DNA of 51,066 nucleotides from Nonomuraea cypriaca (GCF_015645445.1 NZ_JADOGI010000053.1:1-51066); one strand, 5' to 3'; shown: positions 24,701 through 34,680, counted from the first letter of the stretch. Notes: generated from the letters alone by a model not told the origin. Program-made: numbers and translations.

Positions 24701-25090
24701 CCGCTTGGCAGAGCCCTCGCGGCCGAATCCAAAAAGATCGCGACCAAGCAGAGCAAGGTTCTGGAGAAACGCTGCGAGGAAGATGTCAAGGCGATGCGGG
24801 CGGTCCTGGCCGAGCTGGAACGCAACATCCGTGAAGCCCTGAAAACGGACCCGCTCTGGCGTCAAGACACCCTGTTCACCATCGACGCCGAACGCGATCA
24901 GCTCAAGAAGGACCACGACGAACTCACCGAACGCCTCGCCGCAATCCCCGGGCAGATCGAGTCCGAGGCTACTGCCCTGCGCCACCGCTACGCCGACCCA
25001 GTTGCCCGCAGATTCCCCGTCGCAGTCACCTTCCTCGTTCCCGCCTCCGTGACCGTGGGCGCCACTACCTCACCTCAGGCAGGCCGCTGA
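21800..25090 (+). CDS. drmD: DISARM SNF2-type helicase DrmD
   Basis: 1096 aa from the ATG at 21800; the ribosome site is weak (GGAAG). SF2/SNF2 motifs are in order: ADDVGFGKTIEAGLV (157-170, Walker A), VIDEVH near 275 (DEVH box), FLSATPHNG, and the C-terminal lobe with VIVFTEYRDTQRWLL, ATDSASEGINLQ and EQRNGRVDRHGQ. A long charged C-terminal region with coiled-coil character (about 720-1060) follows. The combination is characteristic of DrmD, the helicase that marks class 1 DISARM. It opens the five-gene operon and overlaps drmMI by one base (TGATG). Its role is DNA translocation or remodelling during restriction of incoming phage DNA. Confidence 0.93.
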   Translation: MSAQVLNEADLFTQDASVPAVGQLVTVRNRNWVATAVERSSIATEQPGSPLLAEAQHLVSLVSVDGDAGDEELRVLWELEPGATAREQHALPSPLRGFDEPAKLDAFLDAVRWGSVATADKTLLQAPFRSGVKPEDYQLDPVVRALQMPRTNLLIADDVGFGKTIEAGLVMQELMLRHRARTMLIVCPASLTLQWRDEMRDKFGLAFKIVDAELLRDLRRARGVYANPWTHYPRLIVSIDWLKRDRPLAMLRSILPPVPQYPRTFDLLVIDEVHTCAPSGTGKYAVDSQRTVAIKTLAPHTEHRLFLSATPHNGYLESFTALLALLDNHRFARTLVPSEEAKAQVMVRRLKRDLPPRWDGTPRFPERDLDHPLEVVYDAATCDAYAKLNEYAQSRRETISGQQFLAEIAPSRATDFVITLLKRRFLSSPMAFANTVEAHLKSMAARERKDNDDRVDDRRADSVVEKILATMVERLDETAEDDEAFGDAEGQALTTVRRLVPPLSLSERKLLEGLRDWGRNSSGRDDGKFTAFFDWLRAIVQTGGTGGAKDDWNGERVIVFTEYRDTQRWLLDLLIGAGVPAKAIGQLYGGQDRDERERVKNVFQDSLDLHPMRILLATDSASEGINLQNHCHRVLHWEIPWNPNRLEQRNGRVDRHGQSAPKVEIVHFVPSGWDRSQEEDTGFAEGTLEDAMAFLGVAVRKVDQIRTDLGSVGEVIASQVTQKMLGKRSSWQSSDKEMKQRAGKAVLKIERNLAHDLQQAQEQLTQTRTELNLNPKTIEQVVRTALRLAHNKDLVEVPSPKGVNARCFKLPDLKEGWAQARNDGLRHPVSGKERPVTFDQDYAGRNDVVLLHLNHRLVDLCLRLLRAELWSQGEHGAHLTRVTARVVPGDLLRTPAVIAHGRVVLTGNRGVRLHEQIALAGGALEQGKLVVEKNPEVLERWLAAASQDAPPPELLDRLTGLWPALEAPLGRALAAESKKIATKQSKVLEKRCEEDVKAMRAVLAELERNIREALKTDPLWRQDTLFTIDAERDQLKKDHDELTERLAAIPGQIESEATALRHRYADPVARRFPVAVTFLVPASVTVGATTSPQAGR

Positions 25091-28000
25091 TGTCAGCACC
25101 CACGGCAGCAAAGCGTCCGCGCTTGCCGACGTCCACCCAACAGACGCCGATCGAACAGCACGCCGAGTGGCTCAACCTCCTGCGCCCTGACGGCCCGTTC
25201 CTCTCCGCAAAGATTCTCGCCGAGGCGTTCCCACAGGGCTTGGGCGTTGTCGAAACCGAGCTGCGCGCCCGGATCCGCCAGGCGTGGGCCGAGCTCCAGG
25301 CCGATCCCGCCACGCTCTGCTCCGCCTGGCAACATCTGGTGATGAAGGAACTGCTTGGCTATCAAGGGCAGGCCCTGCAGAACGGCTCGATGCTGCCGCG
25401 TGAGCTGGTCACCGGTGCCGGCACCGGCCCCGACGCGCTGCTGATGGGGCCGGCAGACCCTACCAGCGGGCTACCAGGCGCGGCCGAACGCGCCTTGATC
25501 TACCGCCGTCCCTGGGACGAGCCGCTCACTCGCGCGGTCAAAGGGCTGCCGTCGCTGGCCGAGCAGGCCGCTGAGTTATGCCGCCGCCGGGCTGTCCCCG
25601 TTGCGCTGCTCACTAACGGCCGGCGGTGGGTTCTCGTCCACGCCCGGCCCGCCGCGCCGACCTCCGTCGCGGTATTTGACGCCGACAACTGGTCCGAAGA
25701 ACCGCTGCTGCTGCGTGCCTTCGTCTCGCTCCTCGGCGTCCGCTGCGCCGCCATCGCACCTAAGGGCCGTGACGGTAACAACACCGGCTCCCTCGCCGCC
25801 CTGTTCACCCGCACCGCCGACGACACCACCACCGTCACCAAGACCCTCGGCAAGCAGGTCCGCGAAGCCGTCGAACTCCTCGTTGCGGAACTCTCCCGCC
25901 TCGACCGCGAAGCCGGCGGCACCCTGCTGGCGGGCATCCCTCCACGCACCGTCTACCGCGCCGCCCTGACCGTCATGATGCGCATCGTGTTCCTCCTGTA
26001 CGCGGAGGAACAGAACCTGCTGCCCTCGGGCGACGAGCTGTACGCCGACTCATACTCGGTCACGAAGCTCCACGACCGCCTTGACCAGGACGACGCGGCC
26101 ATCGCCGACCGCTGGCAGGCCGCCTGGCCCACGCTGCTGGCCACCTTCCGAGCCATCCACGGGGGTGCCCGCCACCCGGACATGTGGATCCCCGCGTACG
26201 GCGGATCGCTGTTCAACCCGTCCCGGTTCTCCTGGCTGGAACGGGCGAAGGTCACCGACCGGGTCGTCTTCGCCATGCTCGACGCGCTGGTCAGGCTCAA
26301 GCGCGTCTCGCCGGCGGGCAAGGTCACCTCGACGGAGCGTCTGTCCTACAAGGGTCTCGACGTCGAGCAGATTGGCCACGTATACGAAGGCCTTCTAGAA
26401 CACTCCGCGGTCCGGTACGAAGAAACCCACCTCGGGCTCAAAGGCAAGACGCGGTCCGATGCCAAACTCTCCGATCTGGAGACCTGGCACGCCACCGGTC
26501 GCCTCGCCAACGAGGTCACGAAGCTCGCCGGGCTGACAGCGAAGCAGTTCGCCAGCCATCTCGCGACCGAACCTATCAGCGCGGACGTTGGCAAACTCGA
26601 CGCGGCTTGTGACAACGACTCCGCCCTCGCGGCCCGCGTCCGCCGATTCTTCGGCCTGCTCCGTCCCGATCTTCGTGACGAGCCGATCGTCCACCCTGCA
26701 GGGACGGTCACCGTCGCCCAGGTCGGTGACCGACGCGATCAGGGTACGCACTACACGCCGCGCGTCCTCGCTGAAGAGGTCGTCCTGCACACCCTCGACC
26801 CGCTGTGCTTCTCACCCGGGTCCTCAGACGGCATCCAGAGGCCGGCCGATGGGACTCAGCCGCCCGAGTGGCAGGTGCGGTCGGCTTCGGAACTCCTGGC
26901 TCTCAAGGTCCTCGATCCCGCGATGGGCTCGGGTGCGTTCCTGGTCTCGGCGTGCCGGTACCTGTCCGAACGCGTCGTTGAGGCCTGGGAGCGCGACGGA
27001 TTGCCAGATCCAGCCATCTCACGCCTCGGCGAACAGCGCGACGATCGTGACGCGCTGCTTCTCGAAGCCCGCCGTGTGGTCGCCGACCGCTGCCTCTACG
27101 GCGTCGACATCGACGAGATGGCTGTGGAACTTGCCAAACTCTCGCTCTGGCTCGTCACTCTCGCCAAGGGCCGTCCCTTCAACTTCGTCGATCACGCGCT
27201 GCGCTGCGGCGACTCACTCATCGGTTGCCTTACCACCGATCAGATTGAGGCATTCCACCTCGTGCCCAGCGAGGGTAACCGGATCAACGCGCGCCTGACC
27301 GGGGAAATCGACAAGTTTACTGGCCGCCTGCTATCCGAGGCAGCAGAACTCCGCCGTGAGATCGAGGGACATCCGGTCTTAGACATCCGCGATTCACGGA
27401 CCAAGGAAGCAAAGCTTGCAAAAGCCGAAGCGTTAACCGAAAAGCTACGACTCGCTGCGGACGTGGTAGTCGCCGCAAAATTGTCTACTGCGACGACAAA
27501 GTCCAACGATGCCTACAATGACCGTCTGAGCTCAATTTCCGACCTTGTCGAGCGTGCGCTCCTCGGAGATAACGCTGCAGAGGTCGAAGCCCGCACCATC
27601 GCCGACAACTGGCTCCTCGGCCCCCGCGGCGGACCGCGTACCGTACCGCTGCGCCCGCTGCATTGGCCGCTGGAGTTCCCCGAGATTGTGGCAGATCCGA
27701 TCCGTGGCGAGCATCGATTTGATGCCGTGGTAGGGAATCCGCCGTTCATCGGTGGCACTGAGATCAGCGGACGCATCGGCACGGACAACCTCAGCTACAT
27801 CGGGCAAGTCGTTTCAAGTGGCTACACCTCTGGCGGACGCGCTGACCTCTGCACGTACTTCCTGTTGCGCAACCTGAAATTGGCCCATGGCCGGCGATCC
27901 GGGCTTATTCTCGTGAACACTATCGCTCAGGGCCACTCGCGAGATGTTGGTCTCGCACGGTCAGCAGATCACGATCGAAAGATCTTCCGTGCAATAAAGT

Positions 28001-29211
28001 CCCAGCCATGGCCAGGCACAGCAAGTGTGCATGTATCGCTGGTTTGGCTCGGCAAGATTGGCGCAGGAGAAAAGATTACACTCAACGGTGTTTGTGTGCC
28101 CGAGATCGGTTCTAGTTTGACTAAGACGTCGCGAGCCATCGGTGATCCTCATGAACTCAAGGCATTCTCCAGGCAGTCCTCTCAAGGGTGCAAGACGACC
28201 AGTCTGGGCTTTCTGCTCGAGCCAGCTGAGGCACATGCTCTAATCGCTAAGGATACGCGCAACGCGAAGGTTATCCTTCCTTACCTCATCAACGATGAGG
28301 TAAACAATCGTCCCGACTCGTCTGCAACGCGCCACGCTATCGACTTCAATGACATGCCCGAAGATGAAGCGTGCACCTATCCGGATGTGTTTGAAATCCT
28401 TGCCAAACGAGTTAGACCTGAACGGCAAAGAAGAAAGTCTGACGGAAGCTTCCAGTTGCGAAATCCGCTACCGCAGCGCTGGTGGCTGTATGGCGATAAC
28501 CGCACAGCAATGCGAAAAATCATCGCTGATTATGGCCGTGTTCTCGTAATCGGCAAGCACAGCAAGTATGGTCTGCCGAGTATTGTCCCCAACGGTCAAG
28601 TCTTCTCAGACTCCATGGTCGTCTTCTACGCCGCTGACCATGCAGCCATGCTCGCGCTACTGACCAGCGCCTGGCACTTCAACTGGTGGACCGTCAAGGG
28701 CGAGTCAACTTTGGAGACGCGTCTCCGTTACACGCCCTCTGACGGCTTCGACACGTTTCCGCAGCCCGAACTTACCCCCCGCATCCGTGCCGCCGGGGAG
28801 GAGCTGGACGCCTACCGTCGTCAGGTCCAGCTGACGCGGACACCCCAGCTCGGCATGACGGATCTCTACAACGAGGTCCACAATCGAGCGAACCGGGACG
28901 CGGACATTCAACGGCTGCGGGAGATCCACGTTGAGATCGACGAGGCGGTCGCCGAGTCTTACCTCGCGCATCCCCTGGCTTCGGGGTTCGGCTGGACACC
29001 GCTGGTCCTGAACCACGACTTTCATGAGACCACCCACGGTCTGCGCTGGACGGTGGATCCCGATGTCCAGATCGAGATGAATGACCGGCTCCTGGAGCTC
29101 AACCATGCCCTGTATGCCGACGAGCTCCGTCGCGGTCTCCACAACAAGAAGAAGGCTCCCGCCAAGTCGAAGCTCCCTCCTGCGGGACCTGTGGACGGCG
29201 CATTGTTCTGA
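25090..29211 (+). CDS. drmMI: DISARM adenine methyltransferase DrmMI
   Basis: 1373 aa from the ATG at 25090. An N-terminal helical part (1-450) precedes the N6-adenine methyltransferase core: motif I DPAMGSGAFLVSACRYL, a later GVDIDEMAVELAKLSLW, and the catalytic NPPF in VVGNPPFIGG. The layout (Eco57I-like, with the target-recognition region after the NPPF) matches DrmMI, which marks host DNA so that the nuclease-helicase set can tell self from foreign. The stretch from roughly 27.4 to 28.75 kb, spanning the NPPF and the likely target-recognition region, is visibly lower in G+C, with many A/T-ending codons, unlike both flanks. The gap to drmA is 61 nt. Confidence 0.93.
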   Translation: MSAPTAAKRPRLPTSTQQTPIEQHAEWLNLLRPDGPFLSAKILAEAFPQGLGVVETELRARIRQAWAELQADPATLCSAWQHLVMKELLGYQGQALQNGSMLPRELVTGAGTGPDALLMGPADPTSGLPGAAERALIYRRPWDEPLTRAVKGLPSLAEQAAELCRRRAVPVALLTNGRRWVLVHARPAAPTSVAVFDADNWSEEPLLLRAFVSLLGVRCAAIAPKGRDGNNTGSLAALFTRTADDTTTVTKTLGKQVREAVELLVAELSRLDREAGGTLLAGIPPRTVYRAALTVMMRIVFLLYAEEQNLLPSGDELYADSYSVTKLHDRLDQDDAAIADRWQAAWPTLLATFRAIHGGARHPDMWIPAYGGSLFNPSRFSWLERAKVTDRVVFAMLDALVRLKRVSPAGKVTSTERLSYKGLDVEQIGHVYEGLLEHSAVRYEETHLGLKGKTRSDAKLSDLETWHATGRLANEVTKLAGLTAKQFASHLATEPISADVGKLDAACDNDSALAARVRRFFGLLRPDLRDEPIVHPAGTVTVAQVGDRRDQGTHYTPRVLAEEVVLHTLDPLCFSPGSSDGIQRPADGTQPPEWQVRSASELLALKVLDPAMGSGAFLVSACRYLSERVVEAWERDGLPDPAISRLGEQRDDRDALLLEARRVVADRCLYGVDIDEMAVELAKLSLWLVTLAKGRPFNFVDHALRCGDSLIGCLTTDQIEAFHLVPSEGNRINARLTGEIDKFTGRLLSEAAELRREIEGHPVLDIRDSRTKEAKLAKAEALTEKLRLAADVVVAAKLSTATTKSNDAYNDRLSSISDLVERALLGDNAAEVEARTIADNWLLGPRGGPRTVPLRPLHWPLEFPEIVADPIRGEHRFDAVVGNPPFIGGTEISGRIGTDNLSYIGQVVSSGYTSGGRADLCTYFLLRNLKLAHGRRSGLILVNTIAQGHSRDVGLARSADHDRKIFRAIKSQPWPGTASVHVSLVWLGKIGAGEKITLNGVCVPEIGSSLTKTSRAIGDPHELKAFSRQSSQGCKTTSLGFLLEPAEAHALIAKDTRNAKVILPYLINDEVNNRPDSSATRHAIDFNDMPEDEACTYPDVFEILAKRVRPERQRRKSDGSFQLRNPLPQRWWLYGDNRTAMRKIIADYGRVLVIGKHSKYGLPSIVPNGQVFSDSMVVFYAADHAAMLALLTSAWHFNWWTVKGESTLETRLRYTPSDGFDTFPQPELTPRIRAAGEELDAYRRQVQLTRTPQLGMTDLYNEVHNRANRDADIQRLREIHVEIDEAVAESYLAHPLASGFGWTPLVLNHDFHETTHGLRWTVDPDVQIEMNDRLLELNHALYADELRRGLHNKKKAPAKSKLPPAGPVDGALF

Positions 29212-29272
29212 CGTGATGACCGTGTGGCATGGGCGATAAGGCTGTCGGTGCGGAATCTTATGGTGGTGACTT

Positions 29273-32200
29273 ATGAGCGATGATCTGCTGTCCGGCAGGG
29301 CTGGCGGCCCGGTTCTTTCGGTCCCGTCGCCGGGGGCGATCCGGGACGAGCTGGCCGAGCTGGTGGTGCGAGACCTGCTTGGGCCGGTGGGCGGCGAGCT
29401 GGAGGAGGTCCCGGACTCGCCAACCGACTGGTACGTGCTCGGGCGGCTCGCACCGAACGGCACCACGATCGTGCCGGAGGAGCAGGACGCATCGCTTGGA
29501 AACAGTGAGTTGCTGGGGATGGAGGAGGGGGCGCCGGACGCCGACGCGCCGAATGTGCCGAGCCTGAGTCCGTCGTCGGTCGGGTTCACCGCGCGGGTTC
29601 GCGGAGACGTTGACCACCTGGAGGTCACTGGGCACTGGGCGCGTTATGTCCGCGACCACTCGACGAACCCGAGTGTCGAGAAGCTGATCTGGCGGCGTAA
29701 GCCACATCGGGGAAGCGTCCAGGTCGAGCTGGCAGAGTGGCCGGTGGCACCGGTCGTTCTCAGCGCCGAGGACAAGGCCGTGGTGCTGCGAGGGCGGGTG
29801 CGTCGCTTCCAGGAGGACTGGCTGGTCTCGCTGTTCCTGGTCAACACGACGGAGACCGAGGCGAACTCCGCGCCGCACTGGGTCTTCCAGGCAGAGCTCG
29901 AGGTAGCCGGAGTGGACGGCGCAGCGGTGTTCCTGCCCCGTCACGGGCCCGGTTCCGGCGGCGACACCGCTGACCGGGGTGAGCAGCGGCGGCTGGCGAT
30001 GGCTTACCGGTTCAGCCCCGAGTTCGCGGTTGGGCACGGCACTGGGGTGCACGCGACGGCCAGCGGTGCCGACCCGATGACCGCGGTCGCGATCCAGACG
30101 AAAGCCGCCCCCGCGTACGACATCGCGCAGACCGATGCGCCGTCGATCAAGGATGACCCCGACCTGCCGGAGCTAGCCGAGCTGCTCGTCGACATGAAGA
30201 AGCTGTCCGAGTGCGACCCGCAGGAGCTGCGAGCGGGGCTGACGCCACTGGTCGTCGGCTATCGGGCGTGGATCTCCCGGGCCGAGGCCCGGGTTGGGCA
30301 GCCTGGCCAGCATCTCGACGAATACGCGATCCAGGCCGGGGAGGTGCTGGTTGAGGCCAAGCGGGCGGCGGAACGGATCGAGGCGGGGATCGAGCTGGTG
30401 CTGGGGGACGCGGAGGCCCTGGCTGCGTTCCGGTTCGCGAACAGTGCGATGCACCTGCAGCGCATCCACACCCGCGTCGCCGCAGCCCGAAGACGGGGCG
30501 ACTCCCGCAGCGTTGACGAGGTCTTCCTCGACGAAGATCAACTGCTCAACCGGTCCTGGCGTCCGTTCCAGCTCGCGTTCCTGCTGCTGAACCTGCCCGC
30601 GCTGACCGATCCGGCGCATCCGGAGCGTACCGCGGGGGTTGAGGCGGTGGCGGATCTGCTGTGGTTCCCCACCGGTGGCGGCAAGACCGAGGCATACCTC
30701 GGCCTGACTGCCTACACCCTGGCCATCCGCAGGCTGCGGCCGGGGTTGGGCGGTCTCGACGCGTCCCACGGGGTCGCGGTCCTGATGCGCTACACCTTGC
30801 GGCTGCTGACGATCCAGCAGTTCCAGCGAGCCACCGCGCTGATCTGCGCGTGCGAGGTGCTGCGCCGCAAGGACGAGACGCAGTGGGGCGAGGCGCCGTT
30901 CCGGATCGGCCTGTGGGTCGGGGGAAAGGTCTCTCCAAACACAACCGACAAGGCCTCCGACTGGGTCAGGGAAGTACGCCGGGCCAGCGGCAGACCCGCG
31001 CAGAACTCCGGCTCGCCCTACCAGTTGACCAGCTGCCCGTGGTGCGGCACGAAGATCGAGAAAGGGAAGGACATCGAGGTAGACAAGACGCTGCGCCGCA
31101 CCTACCTGCGCTGCCCCGACCTGTTCGAGTGCCCCTTTGGTAGCGCCGACCCGGACGGGGAAGGCCTGCCAGCCGTCGTGGTCGACGAGGAGATCTACCG
31201 GTTGCTGCCGAGCCTGGTGATCGCGACCGTCGACAAGTTCGCACAACTGGCCTGGAACGGGCGCACCCAGTCCCTGTTCGGACGGGCCTCACGAAGCTGC
31301 TCCCGGCACGGCTACATCACGGCCCAAATGGCTGATGAGGACTGGGAGGCCGGCAGCCATCTCGCGGAGGGTCGCCATCCGGCCGCGACGACCACCGTGG
31401 CTACGCAGGTGCGTCCGCCGGACCTCATCGTCCAGGACGAGCTGCACCTGATCTCCGGCCCGCTCGGCTCGCTGACCGGCCTGTACGAAGCAGCCGTGGA
31501 CCGCTTGGCCACCTGGGAATATGCGCCCGGCAAGTCGGCGCGGCCGAAGGTGATCGCCTCGACGGCCACGGTCAGACGTGCCGAGCGACAGATCCACGCG
31601 CTCTTCGACCGGCGTACCGAGGTCTTCCCGCCGCAGGGCTTGGAGATCGGCGACAGCTTCTTTGCCCGACAGCGGCCCACGGATTCGCATCCGGGTCGCC
31701 GCTACATCGGAATCTGCGCCCAGGGGGTGCGCACGAAGTCCACGATGATCCGCGTATACGTTGCGGTGCTCGCCGCCGCGCAGACCGTGCACAAGAAGTA
31801 CGGCCACAACCCGGTGACCGACCCGTACATGACGTTGGTCGGCTACTTCAACAGCTTGCGCGACCTCGGTGGCATGCGCTTGTCGGTCGAGGATGACGTC
31901 TCCACCCGGCTGGAGCGCATCAACGAACGCGGGCTGACCCGCCGCTACGACTTGCGGCTCGACGAACTCACCTCACGCCTGAGCTCGGAGAAGATCCCCG
32001 ATATCCTCCAGCAGCTGGAGTACACCTTCCCACGCGTGAACAAGTTGACGCCGATCGACGTCCTCATGGCCACCAATATGATCGCGGTCGGGGTCGACGT
32101 GTCGCGGCTCGGCGTCATGGTCGTCGCCAACCAGCCCAAGTCCACCGCCGAGTACATTCAGGCCACCAGCCGCGTCGGCCGAGCCGCCCCCGGCCTAGTC

Positions 32201-32800
32201 TTCACCGTGTTCAACTGGGCCCGGCCACGCGACCTGTCCCACTACGAGACCTTCGAGCACTTCCACGCCACCGTATATCGGCACGTAGAGGCACTCTCGG
32301 TCACCCCGTTCGCGGAACGCGCCATCGACCGTGGCCTGACCGGGGTGCTGGTTTCGCTGGCCCGCAACCTGGAAGCCACTGACAACGGCAACTCTGGCGC
32401 GCAGACCTTCGATACGCGCGGCGGCAAGGCTGACCACATAGTGCGTTACCTGGAGCGTCGAGCGGGGGATGTCGCCACCGAACGGGCGGTGGCCACCCGA
32501 GTCCGGGAGGAGCTCGACAGCATTCTGGACCTGTGGGCGCGCGAGCAGCGCCGACCGGCGACCCGGCTCGTCTTCGACGTCAAGGGCAAGGTCGACGACA
32601 TCGTCGCGCTGCTGCACGGTCCGGACTCCGGCCCGTGGCGGCGCATGACCTGCCCCACTTCGCTGCGGGAGGTTGAGCCGGGCATCCGGCTTGTGCTGCG
32701 GGACGCGCCGGGCAGTGCCGACGACCATGACGAGCATCCGTTCCTTCCCCGCCCGAACCCGGACGCCGACGACGCTGGACAGCAAGGGGACCTGTCGTGA
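29273..32800 (+). CDS. drmA: DISARM helicase DrmA
   Basis: 1175 aa from the ATG at 29273; the upstream site is weak (GGTGGTGA). An N-terminal region of about 440 residues precedes Walker A in LWFPTGGGKTEAYLGL, then a VQDELHLISGPLG (DELH) box. The C-terminal lobe has ATNMIAVGVDVSRLG and YIQATSRVGRAAPG (motifs V-VI). A CPWCG...RCPDLFECPF zinc ribbon lies between the lobes. These are the hallmarks of the DISARM DUF1998-associated helicase. DrmA and DrmB together form the complex that binds and moves along DNA. The stop overlaps drmB's GTG. Confidence 0.93.
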   Translation: MSDDLLSGRAGGPVLSVPSPGAIRDELAELVVRDLLGPVGGELEEVPDSPTDWYVLGRLAPNGTTIVPEEQDASLGNSELLGMEEGAPDADAPNVPSLSPSSVGFTARVRGDVDHLEVTGHWARYVRDHSTNPSVEKLIWRRKPHRGSVQVELAEWPVAPVVLSAEDKAVVLRGRVRRFQEDWLVSLFLVNTTETEANSAPHWVFQAELEVAGVDGAAVFLPRHGPGSGGDTADRGEQRRLAMAYRFSPEFAVGHGTGVHATASGADPMTAVAIQTKAAPAYDIAQTDAPSIKDDPDLPELAELLVDMKKLSECDPQELRAGLTPLVVGYRAWISRAEARVGQPGQHLDEYAIQAGEVLVEAKRAAERIEAGIELVLGDAEALAAFRFANSAMHLQRIHTRVAAARRRGDSRSVDEVFLDEDQLLNRSWRPFQLAFLLLNLPALTDPAHPERTAGVEAVADLLWFPTGGGKTEAYLGLTAYTLAIRRLRPGLGGLDASHGVAVLMRYTLRLLTIQQFQRATALICACEVLRRKDETQWGEAPFRIGLWVGGKVSPNTTDKASDWVREVRRASGRPAQNSGSPYQLTSCPWCGTKIEKGKDIEVDKTLRRTYLRCPDLFECPFGSADPDGEGLPAVVVDEEIYRLLPSLVIATVDKFAQLAWNGRTQSLFGRASRSCSRHGYITAQMADEDWEAGSHLAEGRHPAATTTVATQVRPPDLIVQDELHLISGPLGSLTGLYEAAVDRLATWEYAPGKSARPKVIASTATVRRAERQIHALFDRRTEVFPPQGLEIGDSFFARQRPTDSHPGRRYIGICAQGVRTKSTMIRVYVAVLAAAQTVHKKYGHNPVTDPYMTLVGYFNSLRDLGGMRLSVEDDVSTRLERINERGLTRRYDLRLDELTSRLSSEKIPDILQQLEYTFPRVNKLTPIDVLMATNMIAVGVDVSRLGVMVVANQPKSTAEYIQATSRVGRAAPGLVFTVFNWARPRDLSHYETFEHFHATVYRHVEALSVTPFAERAIDRGLTGVLVSLARNLEATDNGNSGAQTFDTRGGKADHIVRYLERRAGDVATERAVATRVREELDSILDLWAREQRRPATRLVFDVKGKVDDIVALLHGPDSGPWRRMTCPTSLREVEPGIRLVLRDAPGSADDHDEHPFLPRPNPDADDAGQQGDLS

Positions 32801-34680
32801 CCATCACCGAGGACGGCCCACGGTCGGCGAACGACCTGCGAGTCGGGGAGCTGAGGCCCAGCCAGCTGCTGCACACCTACGGTGTCGGTGCGGTCGCGGA
32901 TCTGCCGAACCTCTCGGTGATGATCCTGGGCCTGGACGAGTGGGCGCTGGAGAAGGCCGCGATCATCCCCGAGGAGCGGCTGTTGGCGGCGGTGCGTAGT
33001 AAGCTCGGCTTCCAGGTGCAGAACCTGCGGATGCCGCCGTACGTCCCGGAAGATCCCAGAGATGTGAACGGGGCCTGGTCCCGGATCGGTGTACCAGTCG
33101 CGGTCTTCCCTGGCTGGTTGCGCTGTACCGACAACCGGTGCAACCGGCTCGCCCCTGCAGGCTCCGGCCTCTTTCACTTATTGTCCAACAGTTACGCACC
33201 CGACCAGACTCGCTACGTCCATTCCTGCCGCGATAGTGGCCGCAAGAGGCCCACCGCGGTGCCCGCCAGATTCGTCTCCGCTTGCCCCGCCGGGCACGTG
33301 GACGATTTCCCTTGGTTGTACTTCGTTCACCGCGGCGCACCGTACGGGCCGGGCCACACCCTTAAGCTGATCGAGCGCGGTACCACCGGTGAAGCGGCGA
33401 ACATCTTCGTCGACTGCTCCTGCGAGGTAAACGCCCGGTCCATGGCCGAGGCGATAGGCATCCGCAGCGAGCAGGTCCTCCCGGCATGCCGGGGCCGCCA
33501 CCCGCACTTAGGCACCTTCGAGTTGTGCTCCGAACAGACTCGGACCATGGCGCTGGGCGCGACGAACGGTTGGTTCGCGATGCAGCTGCGGGTCTTCTCC
33601 ATCCCGCACGCGAACGACCCGGTCGACAGCGCCGTGGCCGAACACTGGAACGGACTGCGCGTCCTGGCGGATCTGTCACCTGAGGTCGCACGTATAGTCC
33701 TGCCAACCCAGATCATGTGGCCACAACTTGAGCGCTTCGGCGTCGACCAGGTGCTGAAGGCGGTCAAACGACGCGGTAACACGCATCAGGCCCCCGCATC
33801 CGAGGAGTCCGACGCATTGGACATCGCCGGACCAGAATGGGAGGCCTTCACCGGCGCCCCTCAGAACCACCCTGATTTCAGCGTTAGCGACGAACCCGTC
33901 CCGCCGGCGCACCGCGCCTGGCTCAGCCAGGTACGTCTGGTTAAGCGGCTGCGTGAAGTGTCGGCCCTGTATGGGTTCAGCCGGATCGACGCGCCGGAAT
34001 GGGGCTCGGCGACCAGCGGTGGCTCCGCGGAGGAGGAGAACCGGGCCCCCCTGTCCAGCACCGCACCGACCTGGGTGCCGTGCGCAGAGACTCGAGGCGA
34101 GGGCATCTTCCTGCGCTTCGACGAACAGGTAGTCTCCGCTTGGGAACAGGACCCGAACGTCATCCAGCGTACGAAAACCCTGATGGAAGCACACCGGAAA
34201 TGGTGCGCCCACCGCCGGATCGAAGCAGAGTGGCCAGGCATCCGCTACGTACTGCTGCACACCTTCGCCCACGTGATGATCCGCGAGGTCGCCCTCGAAT
34301 GCGGGTACGGAGCATCCGGAATCGGAGAGCGGATCTACGCGCGCGCCGGAGAGGATCCGATGGCCGGCATCTTGCTCTACACGGCGGCCCCCGACAGCGA
34401 AGGCACCCTTGGCGGCTTAGTCAGCCTCGGCGGACAACACCGACTCGGCGCACTGATCGGCCAGGCACTCGAAGCGGCGCGGCTGTGCGGCTCGGATCCC
34501 CTGTGCGCCGACCACAACCCGGTCGTCCACAGTCGCCTGCACGGCGCAGCCTGCCACGCTTGCCTGTTCGCCGCGGAAACCTCCTGCGAGCGGGGCAACC
34601 ACTTCCTGGATCGTGAACTGCTCGTCGAAACGTTCAGTGGCCGGGCGGGCGGGTTCTTTACGCAGTTCTCTACGACGTGA
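32797..34680 (+). CDS. drmB: DISARM DUF1998 protein DrmB
   Basis: 627 aa from the GTG at 32797, overlapping drmA by 4 nt (GTGA). The N-terminus RVGELRPSQLLHTYGVGAV is typical of DrmB, followed by Cys pairs (CTDNRCNRL, CPAGH, CSCEV). The C-terminal DUF1998 is visible as VLLHTFAHVMIREVALECGYG, ILLYTAAPDSEGTLGGLV, and a final cysteine cluster (LCADHN, CHACLFAAETSC). It forms a complex with DrmA and contributes to DNA binding. The stop overlaps drmC's GTG. Confidence 0.93.
   Translation: MTITEDGPRSANDLRVGELRPSQLLHTYGVGAVADLPNLSVMILGLDEWALEKAAIIPEERLLAAVRSKLGFQVQNLRMPPYVPEDPRDVNGAWSRIGVPVAVFPGWLRCTDNRCNRLAPAGSGLFHLLSNSYAPDQTRYVHSCRDSGRKRPTAVPARFVSACPAGHVDDFPWLYFVHRGAPYGPGHTLKLIERGTTGEAANIFVDCSCEVNARSMAEAIGIRSEQVLPACRGRHPHLGTFELCSEQTRTMALGATNGWFAMQLRVFSIPHANDPVDSAVAEHWNGLRVLADLSPEVARIVLPTQIMWPQLERFGVDQVLKAVKRRGNTHQAPASEESDALDIAGPEWEAFTGAPQNHPDFSVSDEPVPPAHRAWLSQVRLVKRLREVSALYGFSRIDAPEWGSATSGGSAEEENRAPLSSTAPTWVPCAETRGEGIFLRFDEQVVSAWEQDPNVIQRTKTLMEAHRKWCAHRRIEAEWPGIRYVLLHTFAHVMIREVALECGYGASGIGERIYARAGEDPMAGILLYTAAPDSEGTLGGLVSLGGQHRLGALIGQALEAARLCGSDPLCADHNPVVHSRLHGAACHACLFAAETSCERGNHFLDRELLVETFSGRAGGFFTQFSTT

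Noticed and set aside
23558..24985. Minus-strand frame of 475 codons opposite drmD
   Set aside because: Antisense shadow of a high-GC gene with intact helicase motifs.
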